Source: Propionibacteriaceae bacterium UBA7704 (GTDB lineage Bacteria; Actinomycetota; Actinomycetes; Propionibacteriales; Propionibacteriaceae). Taken from it: DNA of 29,933 nucleotides. The notes under the pieces were generated by a model. The model had not been told where the DNA came from, did no database searches, and saw nothing but the letters and a program-made list of their open reading frames with translations. The translations under genes and the position numbers were made by a program. The stretch lies in contig DLGC01000008.1 of the NCBI GenBank assembly GCA_002482525.1, positions 31,633-61,565 of the forward strand. The letters run 5' to 3'. Below are positions 1 through 6,246 of the stretch, piece by piece; positions within the stretch are counted from its first letter, which is position 1; every line of letters begins with the position of its first letter.

Positions 1-29
1 CCGAAATGGGAGCGCTCGGCGTTGTCGGA

Positions 30-461
30 TTAGCCGGCCAGGGCGCCTTCGATGGGGGTGGGGGCGGAGGTGTGGGCCACCGCAATCTTGCGGGGCTTGG
101 CTTCCTCGGCCACCGGGATCTTCAGCGTCAGGACGCCATCGGTGTACTCAGCGGCGATCTTGTCGACGGCGACACCGTGGCCCAGCGTCAACTGGCGGGC
201 GAAGGTGCCGTTGGGACGCTCACGGACCAACCACTTCTGGTTCTCGGCGGGTTCGACCTTGCGCTGAGCGCGCACGGTCAAAGTGCGGTCGTCGAGGTCG
301 ATGTCGATCGAGGACGGGTCTACCCCGGGCAGATCGATGCGGGCGACGAACTCGTCACCATCACGGTAGAGATCCATCGGCATCGCGACACCAGCCGGGG
401 TCCGGGCGGCGTCGGTGAACCACCGATCGAGCTCAGCAAAGGGGTCATAGGCTCGTGCCAT
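30..461 (-). CDS. hsp20: Small heat-shock protein, Hsp20/alpha-crystallin family
   Basis: This is a 143-residue ATP-independent holdase chaperone that binds unfolding proteins in the cytoplasm. The alpha-crystallin domain spans roughly residues 27-128. It shows the family's A-x-Y-x-x-G-V-L-T-L-x-I-P strand near the end, followed by a C-terminal I-x-V (IAV) oligomerisation motif and a short tail. I chose the ATG at 461 because AAGGAG (476-471) lies 9 nt upstream. An in-frame GTG at 467 is only 3 nt from that Shine-Dalgarno site and would add two residues. The gene is divergent from uppS. The intergenic region holds a perfect CIRCE operator and a HAIR-like repeat, so repression by HrcA, and possibly HspR, is expected. 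The family assignment is secure. The client range is unknown. Confidence 0.95.
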   Translation of the reverse strand: MARAYDPFAELDRWFTDAARTPAGVAMPMDLYRDGDEFVARIDLPGVDPSSIDIDLDDRTLTVRAQRKVEPAENQKWLVRERPNGTFARQLTLGHGVAVDKIAAEYTDGVLTLKIPVAEEAKPRKIAVAHTSAPTPIEGALAG

Positions 462-485
462 TTTCACTCACTCCTTAGGTCTTGA

Positions 486-512
486 TTAGCACTCACTGTC
501 TACGAGTGCTAA
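486..512 (-). promoter_or_regulatory. CIRCE operator (HrcA binding site)
   Basis: The sequence reads TTAGCACTC, nine bases, then GAGTGCTAA, which matches the CIRCE consensus without any mismatch. It lies 25-51 bp upstream of the hsp20 start codon and just before its ribosome binding site, so bound HrcA would block the promoter or early transcript. CIRCE more usually controls groESL, dnaK or groEL2. hrcA itself is not in this window. Confidence 0.95.
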
Positions 513-549
513 CGCAAGTGTGCATCGGATCATTCCTGATTTCAAGCAA

Positions 550-570
550 GTTGAGCCCCTTAGACTCAAC
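550..570. promoter_or_regulatory. HAIR-like inverted repeat (possible HspR site)
   Basis: GTTGAGC, seven bases, then ACTCAAC has the spacing and core of the HAIR element (CTTGAGT-N7-ACTCAAG), with changes only at the outer bases and one inner base. The symmetric part extends to AAGTTGAG-N9-CTCAACTT (548-572). It lies about 90-110 bp upstream of hsp20 and about 45 bp upstream of uppS. HspR control of hsp20 is an inference. The repeat could instead act on uppS or be a fortuitous hairpin. Confidence 0.55.
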
Positions 571-614
571 TTCACTTCGAGGCCGCCAGGGAAAGGCCCC
601 ACTACGCTGTACGC

Positions 615-1406
615 GTGGCCAAGACCAAACAGTTCCGAGCGCCGATCCCGCACCCCTCGGGCGCTCGACCACCCGAATTGGACCCGAAACTGATCCCCAA
701 CCACGTCGCCATCGTCATGGACGGCAACGGCCGCTGGGCCAAAGCCCGCAACCTGCCTCGCACCGACGGTCACGCCCGCGGCGAGGACGCCTTGTTCGAC
801 GTGATCGAGGGAGCCATCGAAATCGGCGTGAAGTACCTGTCGGCCTATGCCTTCTCCACCGAGAACTGGCGACGCTCGCCCGACGAGGTCCGCTGGCTGA
901 TGGGCTTCAACCGCGACGTGATCCATCGCCGTCGCGATCAACTCGACGCCATGGGTGTCCGGATCCGCTGGGCCGGACGCACCCCGAAGCTGTGGCGCAG
1001 CGTCATCAAGGAACTCCAGGAAGCCGAAGCGCAGAGTGCCGATAATGACGTTCTCACCCTGCAGTTCTGTGTGAACTATGGCGGTCGCGCCGAGATCGTC
1101 GACGCCACCCGCGCCATCGCCGAAGCGGCCGTCCGCGGCGAGTTGGACCCGTCACGCCTGACTGAGGAACGCTTCCGCAAATTCCTCGACGAACCCGAGA
1201 TCCCCGATGTGGACTTGTTCGTTCGCTCGTCGGGAGAGCAGCGAACCTCGAACTTCCTGCTGTGGCAATCGGCCTACGCCGAAATGGTCTTCCTCGATCA
1301 ACTGTGGCCCGATTTCGACCGCCGTGATCTGTGGCGGGCCATCGAGCTCTACGCCTCTCGGGACCGGCGTTACGGCGGCGCTCAACCCAATGTGATCCGC
1401 TCATGA
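615..1406 (+). CDS. uppS: Isoprenyl transferase (cis-prenyl/undecaprenyl diphosphate synthase family)
   Basis: This 263-residue enzyme condenses isopentenyl diphosphate onto an allylic diphosphate with cis geometry, supplying the polyprenyl carrier lipid for cell-wall synthesis. Family motifs are clear: the catalytic Asp36 within VMDGNGRWA (34-42), the S-T-E-N-W segment (81-85), and RSSGEQRTSNFL (204-215) for the homoallylic substrate. The product chain length cannot be read from sequence; actinobacteria can carry short- and long-chain paralogues. The start is GTG. No Shine-Dalgarno precedes it, but a TACGCT box at 603-608 sits just upstream, so the transcript may be leaderless. It overlaps apbE by ATGA. 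In many actinobacteria uppS follows era and recO; here it points the other way and is far from era. Confidence 0.95.
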   Translation: MAKTKQFRAPIPHPSGARPPELDPKLIPNHVAIVMDGNGRWAKARNLPRTDGHARGEDALFDVIEGAIEIGVKYLSAYAFSTENWRRSPDEVRWLMGFNRDVIHRRRDQLDAMGVRIRWAGRTPKLWRSVIKELQEAEAQSADNDVLTLQFCVNYGGRAEIVDATRAIAEAAVRGELDPSRLTEERFRKFLDEPEIPDVDLFVRSSGEQRTSNFLLWQSAYAEMVFLDQLWPDFDRRDLWRAIELYASRDRRYGGAQPNVIRS

Positions 1407-2287
1407 CTCGAACCGCCGTCCGCTCCCCCGTGCTCGGCACCATCGTCGAGTTACGACTGGACGGCGATGACCAGGCCACTGCGATCGCCGAGCAGGCAGC
1501 GTGGGCGAGTTTCGAGCGCTTGGAGCAGGAGTTCACCAGCTTTCGGCCTGACTCGCTGCTGTGCCGTTGGCGCAGCGGCGAAGCGGACTGCTCCCCCGAC
1601 CTGGCTGCCGTGCTCCGTCGGGCCGCGTACTGGTACGAGCTCTCCGGTGGCGCCTTTCACCCGGCGACCGCCGCACTGACCGCCCGCTGGCGGCAGGCCG
1701 AGGCGGACGGAGCAGCACCCAACGCGGCCGAGTTGGCCGACCTGGTCCCCGCGCTGCCCTATCGGGCTACCGCTGAGGGGATCGAGCAGATCGCGGATTG
1801 TTCCGGGGTGGAACTCAACGCCATTGCGAAGGGCTACATCGTTGACCAGGCCGCCGCAGCGGCCGCCACTATCAGCGGCGTCAGTGCCGTGGTGATCAAC
1901 GCCGGCGGCGATCTGCGGCATATCGGGACCGGTTCGATACACGTGGGCATCGAAGATCCAGCCCGACCGTTCGACAACGCCCCGCCTCGCTGGCGGGTTC
2001 CGGTCACGAATGCCGCGCTGGCCACCTCCGGGTTGGCCCATCGGGGGTTCCACATCGGCGACCGCAGGCTGGGTCATGTTCTGGATCCGCGTACCGGGTC
2101 TCCGGTGACCCATACGGCGTCGGTGTCGGTACTCGCACCGTCCGCAATGGATTCCGACGCACTGGCGACGGTGCTCGGCGTGCTGGTAAGTGCAGAGGCT
2201 CTAGAGTTCGCTGACCGCCATCAGATCGCCGCTCTGCTGGTCAGCGATCAGGGCGACGTCCAGAGCAGCGGCACCTGGCCGGGTTAG
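1403..2287 (+). CDS. apbE: FAD:protein FMN transferase, ApbE family
   Basis: This 294-residue enzyme uses FAD and Mg2+ to attach FMN covalently to Thr/Ser of target redox proteins. Visible family blocks are S-G-G-A-F-H-P (81-87), E-L-N-A-I-A-K-G-Y (137-145), I-N-A-G-G-D-L-R (165-172), H-V-L-D-P-R-T-G (225-232) and the metal-binding S-A-M-D-S-D-A-L (247-254). I chose the ATG that overlaps the uppS stop (ATGA), since the longer frame at 1331 lies inside uppS. No lipoprotein or Sec signal is visible, so the protein as read would be cytoplasmic, unlike classical ApbE lipoproteins. Its likely partners are the convergent DUF2271 and PepSY proteins on the other strand. No sequence with the full Dxx(S/T)GAT-type flavinylation motif was found next to it. 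Confidence 0.9.
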   Translation: MTRTAVRSPVLGTIVELRLDGDDQATAIAEQAAWASFERLEQEFTSFRPDSLLCRWRSGEADCSPDLAAVLRRAAYWYELSGGAFHPATAALTARWRQAEADGAAPNAAELADLVPALPYRATAEGIEQIADCSGVELNAIAKGYIVDQAAAAAATISGVSAVVINAGGDLRHIGTGSIHVGIEDPARPFDNAPPRWRVPVTNAALATSGLAHRGFHIGDRRLGHVLDPRTGSPVTHTASVSVLAPSAMDSDALATVLGVLVSAEALEFADRHQIAALLVSDQGDVQSSGTWPG

Positions 2288-2290
2288 GTC

Positions 2291-2365
2291 GGGCTTCGAC
2301 AAGCTCAGCCAACGAATGATCGCCCCCGCTGACCCCCACCCCGCTCACTGAGCCTGCCGAAGGGC
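2291..2365. repeat. REP-like inverted repeat between convergent genes
   Basis: Two arms face each other: GGGCTTCGACAAGCTCAG (2291-2308) and CTGAGCCTGCCGAAGGGC (2348-2365), matching at 14 of 18 positions when one is reversed. The 39-nt spacer has no T-run. The CTTCGACAAGCTCAG / CTTCGGCAGGCTCAG core resembles short palindromic repeats dispersed between convergent genes in many high-GC genomes. It may act as a bidirectional transcription block for apbE and the PepSY gene. No further copy was seen in this window. Confidence 0.55.
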
Positions 2366-2379
2366 CGCCGACCAAACCG

Positions 2380-3015
2380 CTAAGCCAGGAACATCAGGCC
2401 GACACCGGCCACGACTCCCCCGCCCAGCAGCACCAACGCCGTGGTTCGCTTCTTGCGGATCATCAGTTGAAGCACCACGCCGGTCAGGGCAATCAGAGCC
2501 AATCCGACCGCAGCGACGTCGATCACCCAGCCCCACACACCGGAGGTGTTGCTTCCCCGGTGCAGGTCGTAGAAGTAGGACACCAAGCCGTACCGAGTGG
2601 TGGTCATGGTGAAGCTGCCGGTGTTCACGTCGAAGGTGGCACTGGCCGCGTAGCCGGGCCCGGTGTAGGCGATGCGTCCGGTAGTACCGGAGGTGCCGTA
2701 GTCACTGACCGAGCCCGATACACCTTGGCTGGTCCGCAAGTACTCGCTGATATCGAGGTAGTTCGGTACGCCGTCCACAATCGAGCCGCTGGGCAACTCA
2801 CCACTGGTCTGAGTCGTGGCGGGATCAATCCCGAAGGTCCATTCCTGATGATGCAGCAGCAGCCCGGTCACGGCGAAGAACAGCACCACGAGCATGGTGG
2901 CCATGCTCAACCAGGAATGCAGCAGCCGGGTCAGCCGCTGCCCACTATTGCGTCGTCGGGGACGCCGGGTGAGTTCGCCGACCGAGGTGCGGTCAGCCAC
3001 GGCGGTCTCACTCAT
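2380..3015 (-). CDS. PepSY-associated transmembrane protein
   Basis: This is a 211-residue membrane protein. It has a basic N-terminal tail, TM1 at about 34-55, a Ser/Thr/Gly-rich extracytoplasmic region (about 57-158), TM2 at about 160-184, and a final short TM at about 191-210. Histidines lie where PepSY_TM-type proteins place them: His33 before TM1, His55-His56 at its outer end, and D-L-H-R-G (150-154) before TM2. These could ligate heme or metal. The start ATG overlaps the stop of the upstream DUF2271 gene by ATGA, so the two are probably co-translated and co-functional. A redox or electron-transfer role is inferred from the pairing with DUF2271 and nearby ApbE and is not shown directly. 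Confidence 0.75.
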   Translation of the reverse strand: MSETAVADRTSVGELTRRPRRRNSGQRLTRLLHSWLSMATMLVVLFFAVTGLLLHHQEWTFGIDPATTQTSGELPSGSIVDGVPNYLDISEYLRTSQGVSGSVSDYGTSGTTGRIAYTGPGYAASATFDVNTGSFTMTTTRYGLVSYFYDLHRGSNTSGVWGWVIDVAAVGLALIALTGVVLQLMIRKKRTTALVLLGGGVVAGVGLMFLA

Positions 3016-3638
3016 GGCTGATAGCTGATCTGGATCGCCGACAGTTCACTGTTGTCGTCGATGGTGGTCTTCATGGCCGAGCCGTCGAAGGTGAAGCTCC
3101 CACTGGTCAATGAGTAGGGGCCGTGCTCGCGAATGGCCTCGACCCACACGGTGTAGTCGCCGTTCGGCACGGCCGTGCCGTCGGTGTCGGTCAGATCCCA
3201 GCCGACGGTGTAGCTGCCCGCAGCCCGGGTGGCGCTGGAGTTGGTGTCCACGCCACCGGCCGCGGCGTACCACTTGTAAAGCTCACTCAGCCAGCGATCC
3301 TGGCCGTTCTGGAGGTGCCAGAGCGAGACGGTCTTCACCAGAGCTCCGGATGCGTCCTCGATCCAGACCGCAATGTAGGGGTTGCGCACACCGCCGCCCG
3401 GTCCAGCCCCTGAAGAAGTGGCGTCAGCGGTGTAGGTGAAGGCGATGGTGGCCAATCCTGCCGCAGCTGCGCCGGTATTCGTCGAGGAGGTCGTCTCTTC
3501 TGAATCGCTGGTGGTCTGGTTCGCGCTGGGGAGCACGTCTGAATCGCTGGCGCAGCCGACGACGCCGAGTAGGGCGGCGGCTGACATTCCTTGGAGGAAC
3601 GCGCGGCGGGAGACTGCAGAGAACCGGGACTCGGACAA
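3012..3638 (-). CDS. DUF2271 domain protein, Tat-exported lipoprotein
   Basis: This 208-residue protein is predicted to be exported folded and lipid-anchored. Twin arginines (S-R-R-A-F-L-Q, 10-16) precede a hydrophobic run and a lipobox V-V-G-C ending at Cys29. A Ser/Thr-rich linker (about 31-60) follows, then the DUF2271 domain (about 62-208). That domain has the characteristic A-V-W-I-E-D-A-S-G block (90-98) and the S-L-W...R-W-L-S-E-L...W block (105-123). I chose the TTG at 3638 because AGGAGG (3649-3644) lies 5 nt upstream and this start places the Tat motif at the N-terminus. The frame stays open to an ATG at 3752, which would bury the signal. A Tat signal hints at a cofactor bound before export. 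Function is unknown. It is translationally coupled to the PepSY membrane protein. Confidence 0.8.
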   Translation of the reverse strand: MSESRFSAVSRRAFLQGMSAAALLGVVGCASDSDVLPSANQTTSDSEETTSSTNTGAAAAGLATIAFTYTADATSSGAGPGGGVRNPYIAVWIEDASGALVKTVSLWHLQNGQDRWLSELYKWYAAAGGVDTNSSATRAAGSYTVGWDLTDTDGTAVPNGDYTVWVEAIREHGPYSLTSGSFTFDGSAMKTTIDDNSELSAIQISYQP

Positions 3639-3676
3639 GGGAACCTCCTGGGTCAGGCTGATGGCAGCAGTAGCCA

Positions 3677-3707
3677 ATCGAACCAGCCTGTGGAACTCCT
3701 GTGTCAA
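3677..3707 (-). promoter_or_regulatory. Possible promoter of the DUF2271-PepSY pair
   Basis: A consensus TTGACA (3707-3702) is followed after 19 bp by TTCGAT (3682-3677), ending about 40 bp before the TTG start of the DUF2271 gene. The -35 box is perfect, but the -10 box is weak and the spacer long. A promoter here would separate this pair from galK transcription upstream. Confidence 0.35.
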
Positions 3708-3752
3708 CTCCATCCGCCAGGTGTGGATGGACGTGCCTCCGGGCAGCGCCAC

Positions 3753-4916
3753 TCAGCCCGGCCGGACCTCCACCCGAGCACCAGCGGCAGGTAGCACTGG
3801 GTACACCTCCGGCGCGGCGAAGCCCGCCTTGGCACATGCGGCGCGGACGGCAGCCTCGACCGTAGCGATGGCCTCATCGGGCACCAGCGCGATCGCCGAG
3901 CCGCCGAAGCCACCGCCGGTCATGCGGGCTCCGATGGCCCCTGCTGCCACGGCGGACGCGACCGCCACATCGAGTTCGTCGGTGGAGATTTCGAAGTCGT
4001 CGCGCATCGACTCGTGTGACGCGAGCATGAGCTCCCCGATGGCGCGGGGACCGACCTCCCGAAGCGCTTCGGCGGTGTCGAGCACTCGCTGGTTCTCGGT
4101 GATGACGTGACGAACCCGTCGATAGGTCACCTCGTCTAGAAGCGCCTGCACCCGAGGCAAATCGGCCGGCCCGAGATCACGCAGCGCGGCAACGCCGAGG
4201 GTGGCGGCGCCTTGTTCGCAGGAGGCCCGTCGAGATCCATAGCCACCACTGGCGTGAGCATGCGAGGTCTTGGTGTCGAGGACAAGCAGTCGCAGGCCTT
4301 CGGCAGCCAGATCGAAGGGAATCAACTCGGTGGCCAATGATCGGCAGTCCAGCAATACCGCATAGCCCTGCTGGCCGAGCAGGGAGGCGGATTGATCCAT
4401 GATGCCGGTCGGGGCACCCACCACAACGTTCTCGGCCCGCTGGCCGATCTTGGCCAGCGCGAGGCGGTCCAGGTGGGCATCCCAGAGGGCATTCAGCGCC
4501 ATCGCGACAGCACTTTCGATGGCGGCCGAAGACGACAGGCCCGCACCGACGGGAACATCGGAGACCAAGGCGAGGTCGAAGCCGGGCACATCGGACAGGT
4601 CGACGCCGGCCTCCCCCAATGCCCACACCACGCCCAACGGATAGGCCGCCCACCCCAGCGACGTCGCGTTGGCGAGATCATCAAGGCTGGAGTCCACCAT
4701 GCCGGCGGTGAAATCGGTGACCATGCGAATGCGTCGGGTATCACTGAGTCGCACCGCTGCGATGACCTGATGATCGATCGCCATGGGCAAGGCAAAGCCA
4801 TCGTTGTAATCGGTATGTTCCCCGATCAGGTTCACGCGGCCCGGACCGAACCCCACGGCTGTGGGCGTCCCGGAGAACGTTCTCGCGAAGAGCGCTTCTG
4901 CGGCTGAGGAGTCCAT
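3753..4916 (-). CDS. galK: Galactokinase
   Basis: This 387-residue GHMP-family kinase phosphorylates D-galactose at C1 with ATP, the first committed Leloir step. Signatures are the galactokinase box G-R-V-N-L-I-G-E-H-T-D-Y-N (26-38) with catalytic Arg27, the ATP loop P-V-G-A-G-L-S-S-S-A-A (122-132), G-I-M-D-Q (171-175) with the catalytic Asp174, and a C-terminal G-G-G-F-G-G. Length is normal for the family. It starts 42 bp after araD on the same strand and probably shares its AraR-controlled transcript. The other Leloir genes, galT and galE, are not in the window. An arabinokinase or other sugar kinase of the same fold is a remote alternative; the full galactokinase box argues for GalK. Confidence 0.93.
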   Translation of the reverse strand: MDSSAAEALFARTFSGTPTAVGFGPGRVNLIGEHTDYNDGFALPMAIDHQVIAAVRLSDTRRIRMVTDFTAGMVDSSLDDLANATSLGWAAYPLGVVWALGEAGVDLSDVPGFDLALVSDVPVGAGLSSSAAIESAVAMALNALWDAHLDRLALAKIGQRAENVVVGAPTGIMDQSASLLGQQGYAVLLDCRSLATELIPFDLAAEGLRLLVLDTKTSHAHASGGYGSRRASCEQGAATLGVAALRDLGPADLPRVQALLDEVTYRRVRHVITENQRVLDTAEALREVGPRAIGELMLASHESMRDDFEISTDELDVAVASAVAAGAIGARMTGGGFGGSAIALVPDEAIATVEAAVRAACAKAGFAAPEVYPVLPAAGARVEVRPG

Positions 4917-4958
4917 GTGCTCCCTTTCTCGACCGGCCCCGCCGACGCGGTCCGAAGG

Positions 4959-5642
4959 TCAGTGCTGGCCGTAGACGTTCTGGTAGCGCTGGAAAAGGCG
5001 GTCAATATCAGACTGAGCGATCGGCACGGTGTCACCCAGTTGCCGTGCCAGGTGCACCGTACGAGCAACATCTTCGACCATCACTGCTGCTTTGACCGCA
5101 TCGCGTGCGTCGCGTCCGATGGTGAACGGTCCGTGATTGGCCATCAGAACCGCCCGGGAACGACTCGCACGCAAAGTCTCCACAATGCCGCGCCCGATCG
5201 AATCGTCACCGATCAGCGCGAACGGTCCGATGGGGATGTCGCCGCCGAACTCGTCGGCGATCATGGTCAACACGCACGGAATCGGCTCTCGACGTGCCGC
5301 CCATGCGGTTGCGTAGTCGGAATGGGTGTGGACGACACCGCCCACCTCCGGCATGTGTCGATACACATAGGCGTGAGCCGCCGTGTCAGAAGACGGACTA
5401 CGCTCACCCGCCACCAGCTTGGCGTCGAAATCGCAGACGACCATGGCTTCAGGGGTGAGATCGTCGTAGGAGACGCCGGAGGGTTTGATCACCAGCAAAT
5501 CCGCTCCGGGAACGCGCGCCGAGACATTGCCGGCGGTCCACACCACCAGGTTGTTACGGGGCAACTCAGCATGAAGCGCGGCCACCTCAACCTTGAGGGA
5601 TTCCACGGTCTCCCGCAGCTCTTCGGGGATCCCGGCGCTCAT
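4959..5642 (-). CDS. araD: L-ribulose-5-phosphate 4-epimerase
   Basis: This 227-residue zinc enzyme converts L-ribulose 5-phosphate to D-xylulose 5-phosphate, the last step of L-arabinose catabolism into the pentose phosphate pathway. It belongs to the class II aldolase fold. Visible features are T-A-G-N-V-S-A-R (36-43), K-P-S-G-V-S-Y (53-59), the zinc ligands His105 and His107 in V-H-T-H-S-D-Y, and His170 in A-N-H-G-P-F. I chose the ATG at 5642 because GAGGG lies 6 nt upstream; an extension to 5678 adds 12 unconvincing residues. L-fuculose-phosphate aldolase is a relative, but the neighbouring araA and the shared operator support AraD. It is the first gene of a probable araD-galK transcript, with an AraR-type operator 70 bp upstream. 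Confidence 0.92.
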   Translation of the reverse strand: MSAGIPEELRETVESLKVEVAALHAELPRNNLVVWTAGNVSARVPGADLLVIKPSGVSYDDLTPEAMVVCDFDAKLVAGERSPSSDTAAHAYVYRHMPEVGGVVHTHSDYATAWAARREPIPCVLTMIADEFGGDIPIGPFALIGDDSIGRGIVETLRASRSRAVLMANHGPFTIGRDARDAVKAAVMVEDVARTVHLARQLGDTVPIAQSDIDRLFQRYQNVYGQH

Positions 5643-5711
5643 CGCTGACCCTCGAACCCCGGGCGCGCCGCTTCGCACTCAATTCGCATCCAAACTCCTA
5701 TGTTCATAATG

Positions 5712-5727
5712 ATGTGAACGGTAACAT
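5712..5727. promoter_or_regulatory. LacI-type operator upstream of araD
   Basis: ATGTGAACGGTAACAT is a 16-bp imperfect palindrome with a central CG, the usual form of a LacI-family site. It fits the shared pattern ATGT[GT][AT][AC]CGGT[AC]ACAT also found before chvE and araA. It lies 70 bp upstream of the araD ATG. Confidence 0.8.
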
Positions 5728-6063
5728 GATGCTATCTCATTTGAACCGATGCGACGAGTGCTATGGAGATTAGTCTTGCGATCCGGGCGTGGCTGAAGAC
5801 ATCGCTGCACGAGCGGTGATCCGACTCGCCCCGACGCCCGTCACGCTACTCCGAATCAGCCACTCCTGCAGGCACTTCTCGTGAACCCCAGCAGTGACCC
5901 GGGCAGCGAAGAGCGCACAAGGGGCCAAAATACGCCCTCCAGTGTGGGATGCGAGCGCGGAAGAGCCCGGGGCGCGCACCTGGACGACTCCACAACAGCC
6001 GGCCACCCGCGACGGCCGCACCGACCGGCGACCAGCGTCTCGACGCCTCCTGGATCCCCTCAG
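5728..6063. other. Gap between araD and chvE control regions
   Basis: This is the central part of a 600-bp region between divergent araD and chvE. I recognise no gene, RNA or repeat in it. One minus-strand frame from about 5995 down to a stop at 5770 has moderately coding-like codons and no nearby convincing start, so a degraded gene end is possible. I could not match it to a family. Confidence 0.4.
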
Positions 6064-6079
6064 ATGTGTCCGGTAACAT
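6064..6079. promoter_or_regulatory. LacI-type operator 1 upstream of chvE
   Basis: ATGTGTCCGGTAACAT fits the shared 16-bp operator pattern. Its centre is 24 bp from that of the next copy, so two regulator dimers could bind side by side. It is followed by CCGC, as is the copy before araA. Confidence 0.8.
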
Positions 6080-6087
6080 CCGCGGTG

Positions 6088-6103
6088 ATGTTTCCGGTCA
6101 CAT
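6088..6103. promoter_or_regulatory. LacI-type operator 2 upstream of chvE
   Basis: ATGTTTCCGGTCACAT fits the same pattern. It lies about 26 bp upstream of a candidate -35 box (TTGACC at 6130) and 144 bp from the chvE start codon. Confidence 0.8.
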
Positions 6104-6129
6104 AGTGATCGTTTTGTGACATTAGCCCA

Positions 6130-6159
6130 TTGACCCGGTTCCGTAACGAGTGCAACGAT
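6130..6159 (+). promoter_or_regulatory. Possible promoter of the chvE-mmsA-mmsB operon
   Basis: TTGACC (6130-6135) and AACGAT (6154-6159) are separated by 18 bp. They lie downstream of the two operators and about 90 bp before the chvE ATG. The untranslated leader then contains a 7-bp stem, GTCGGCA (6176-6182) with TGCCGAC (6188-6194). The -10 box is weak, so this assignment is tentative. Confidence 0.35.
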
Positions 6160-6246
6160 GTTTGAGTTGCGTGACGTCGGCAAGGGCTGCCGACCTGGCC
6201 CTGTGGGGGCCGCGACACTCAAGGATGAGAAGGAGCACACAGGAAT

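Noticed and set aside
3639..3752. N-terminal extension of the DUF2271 protein to an ATG at 3752
   Set aside because: It would place 38 residues before the Tat signal, while a TTG with AGGAGG at ideal spacing sits right before the signal.
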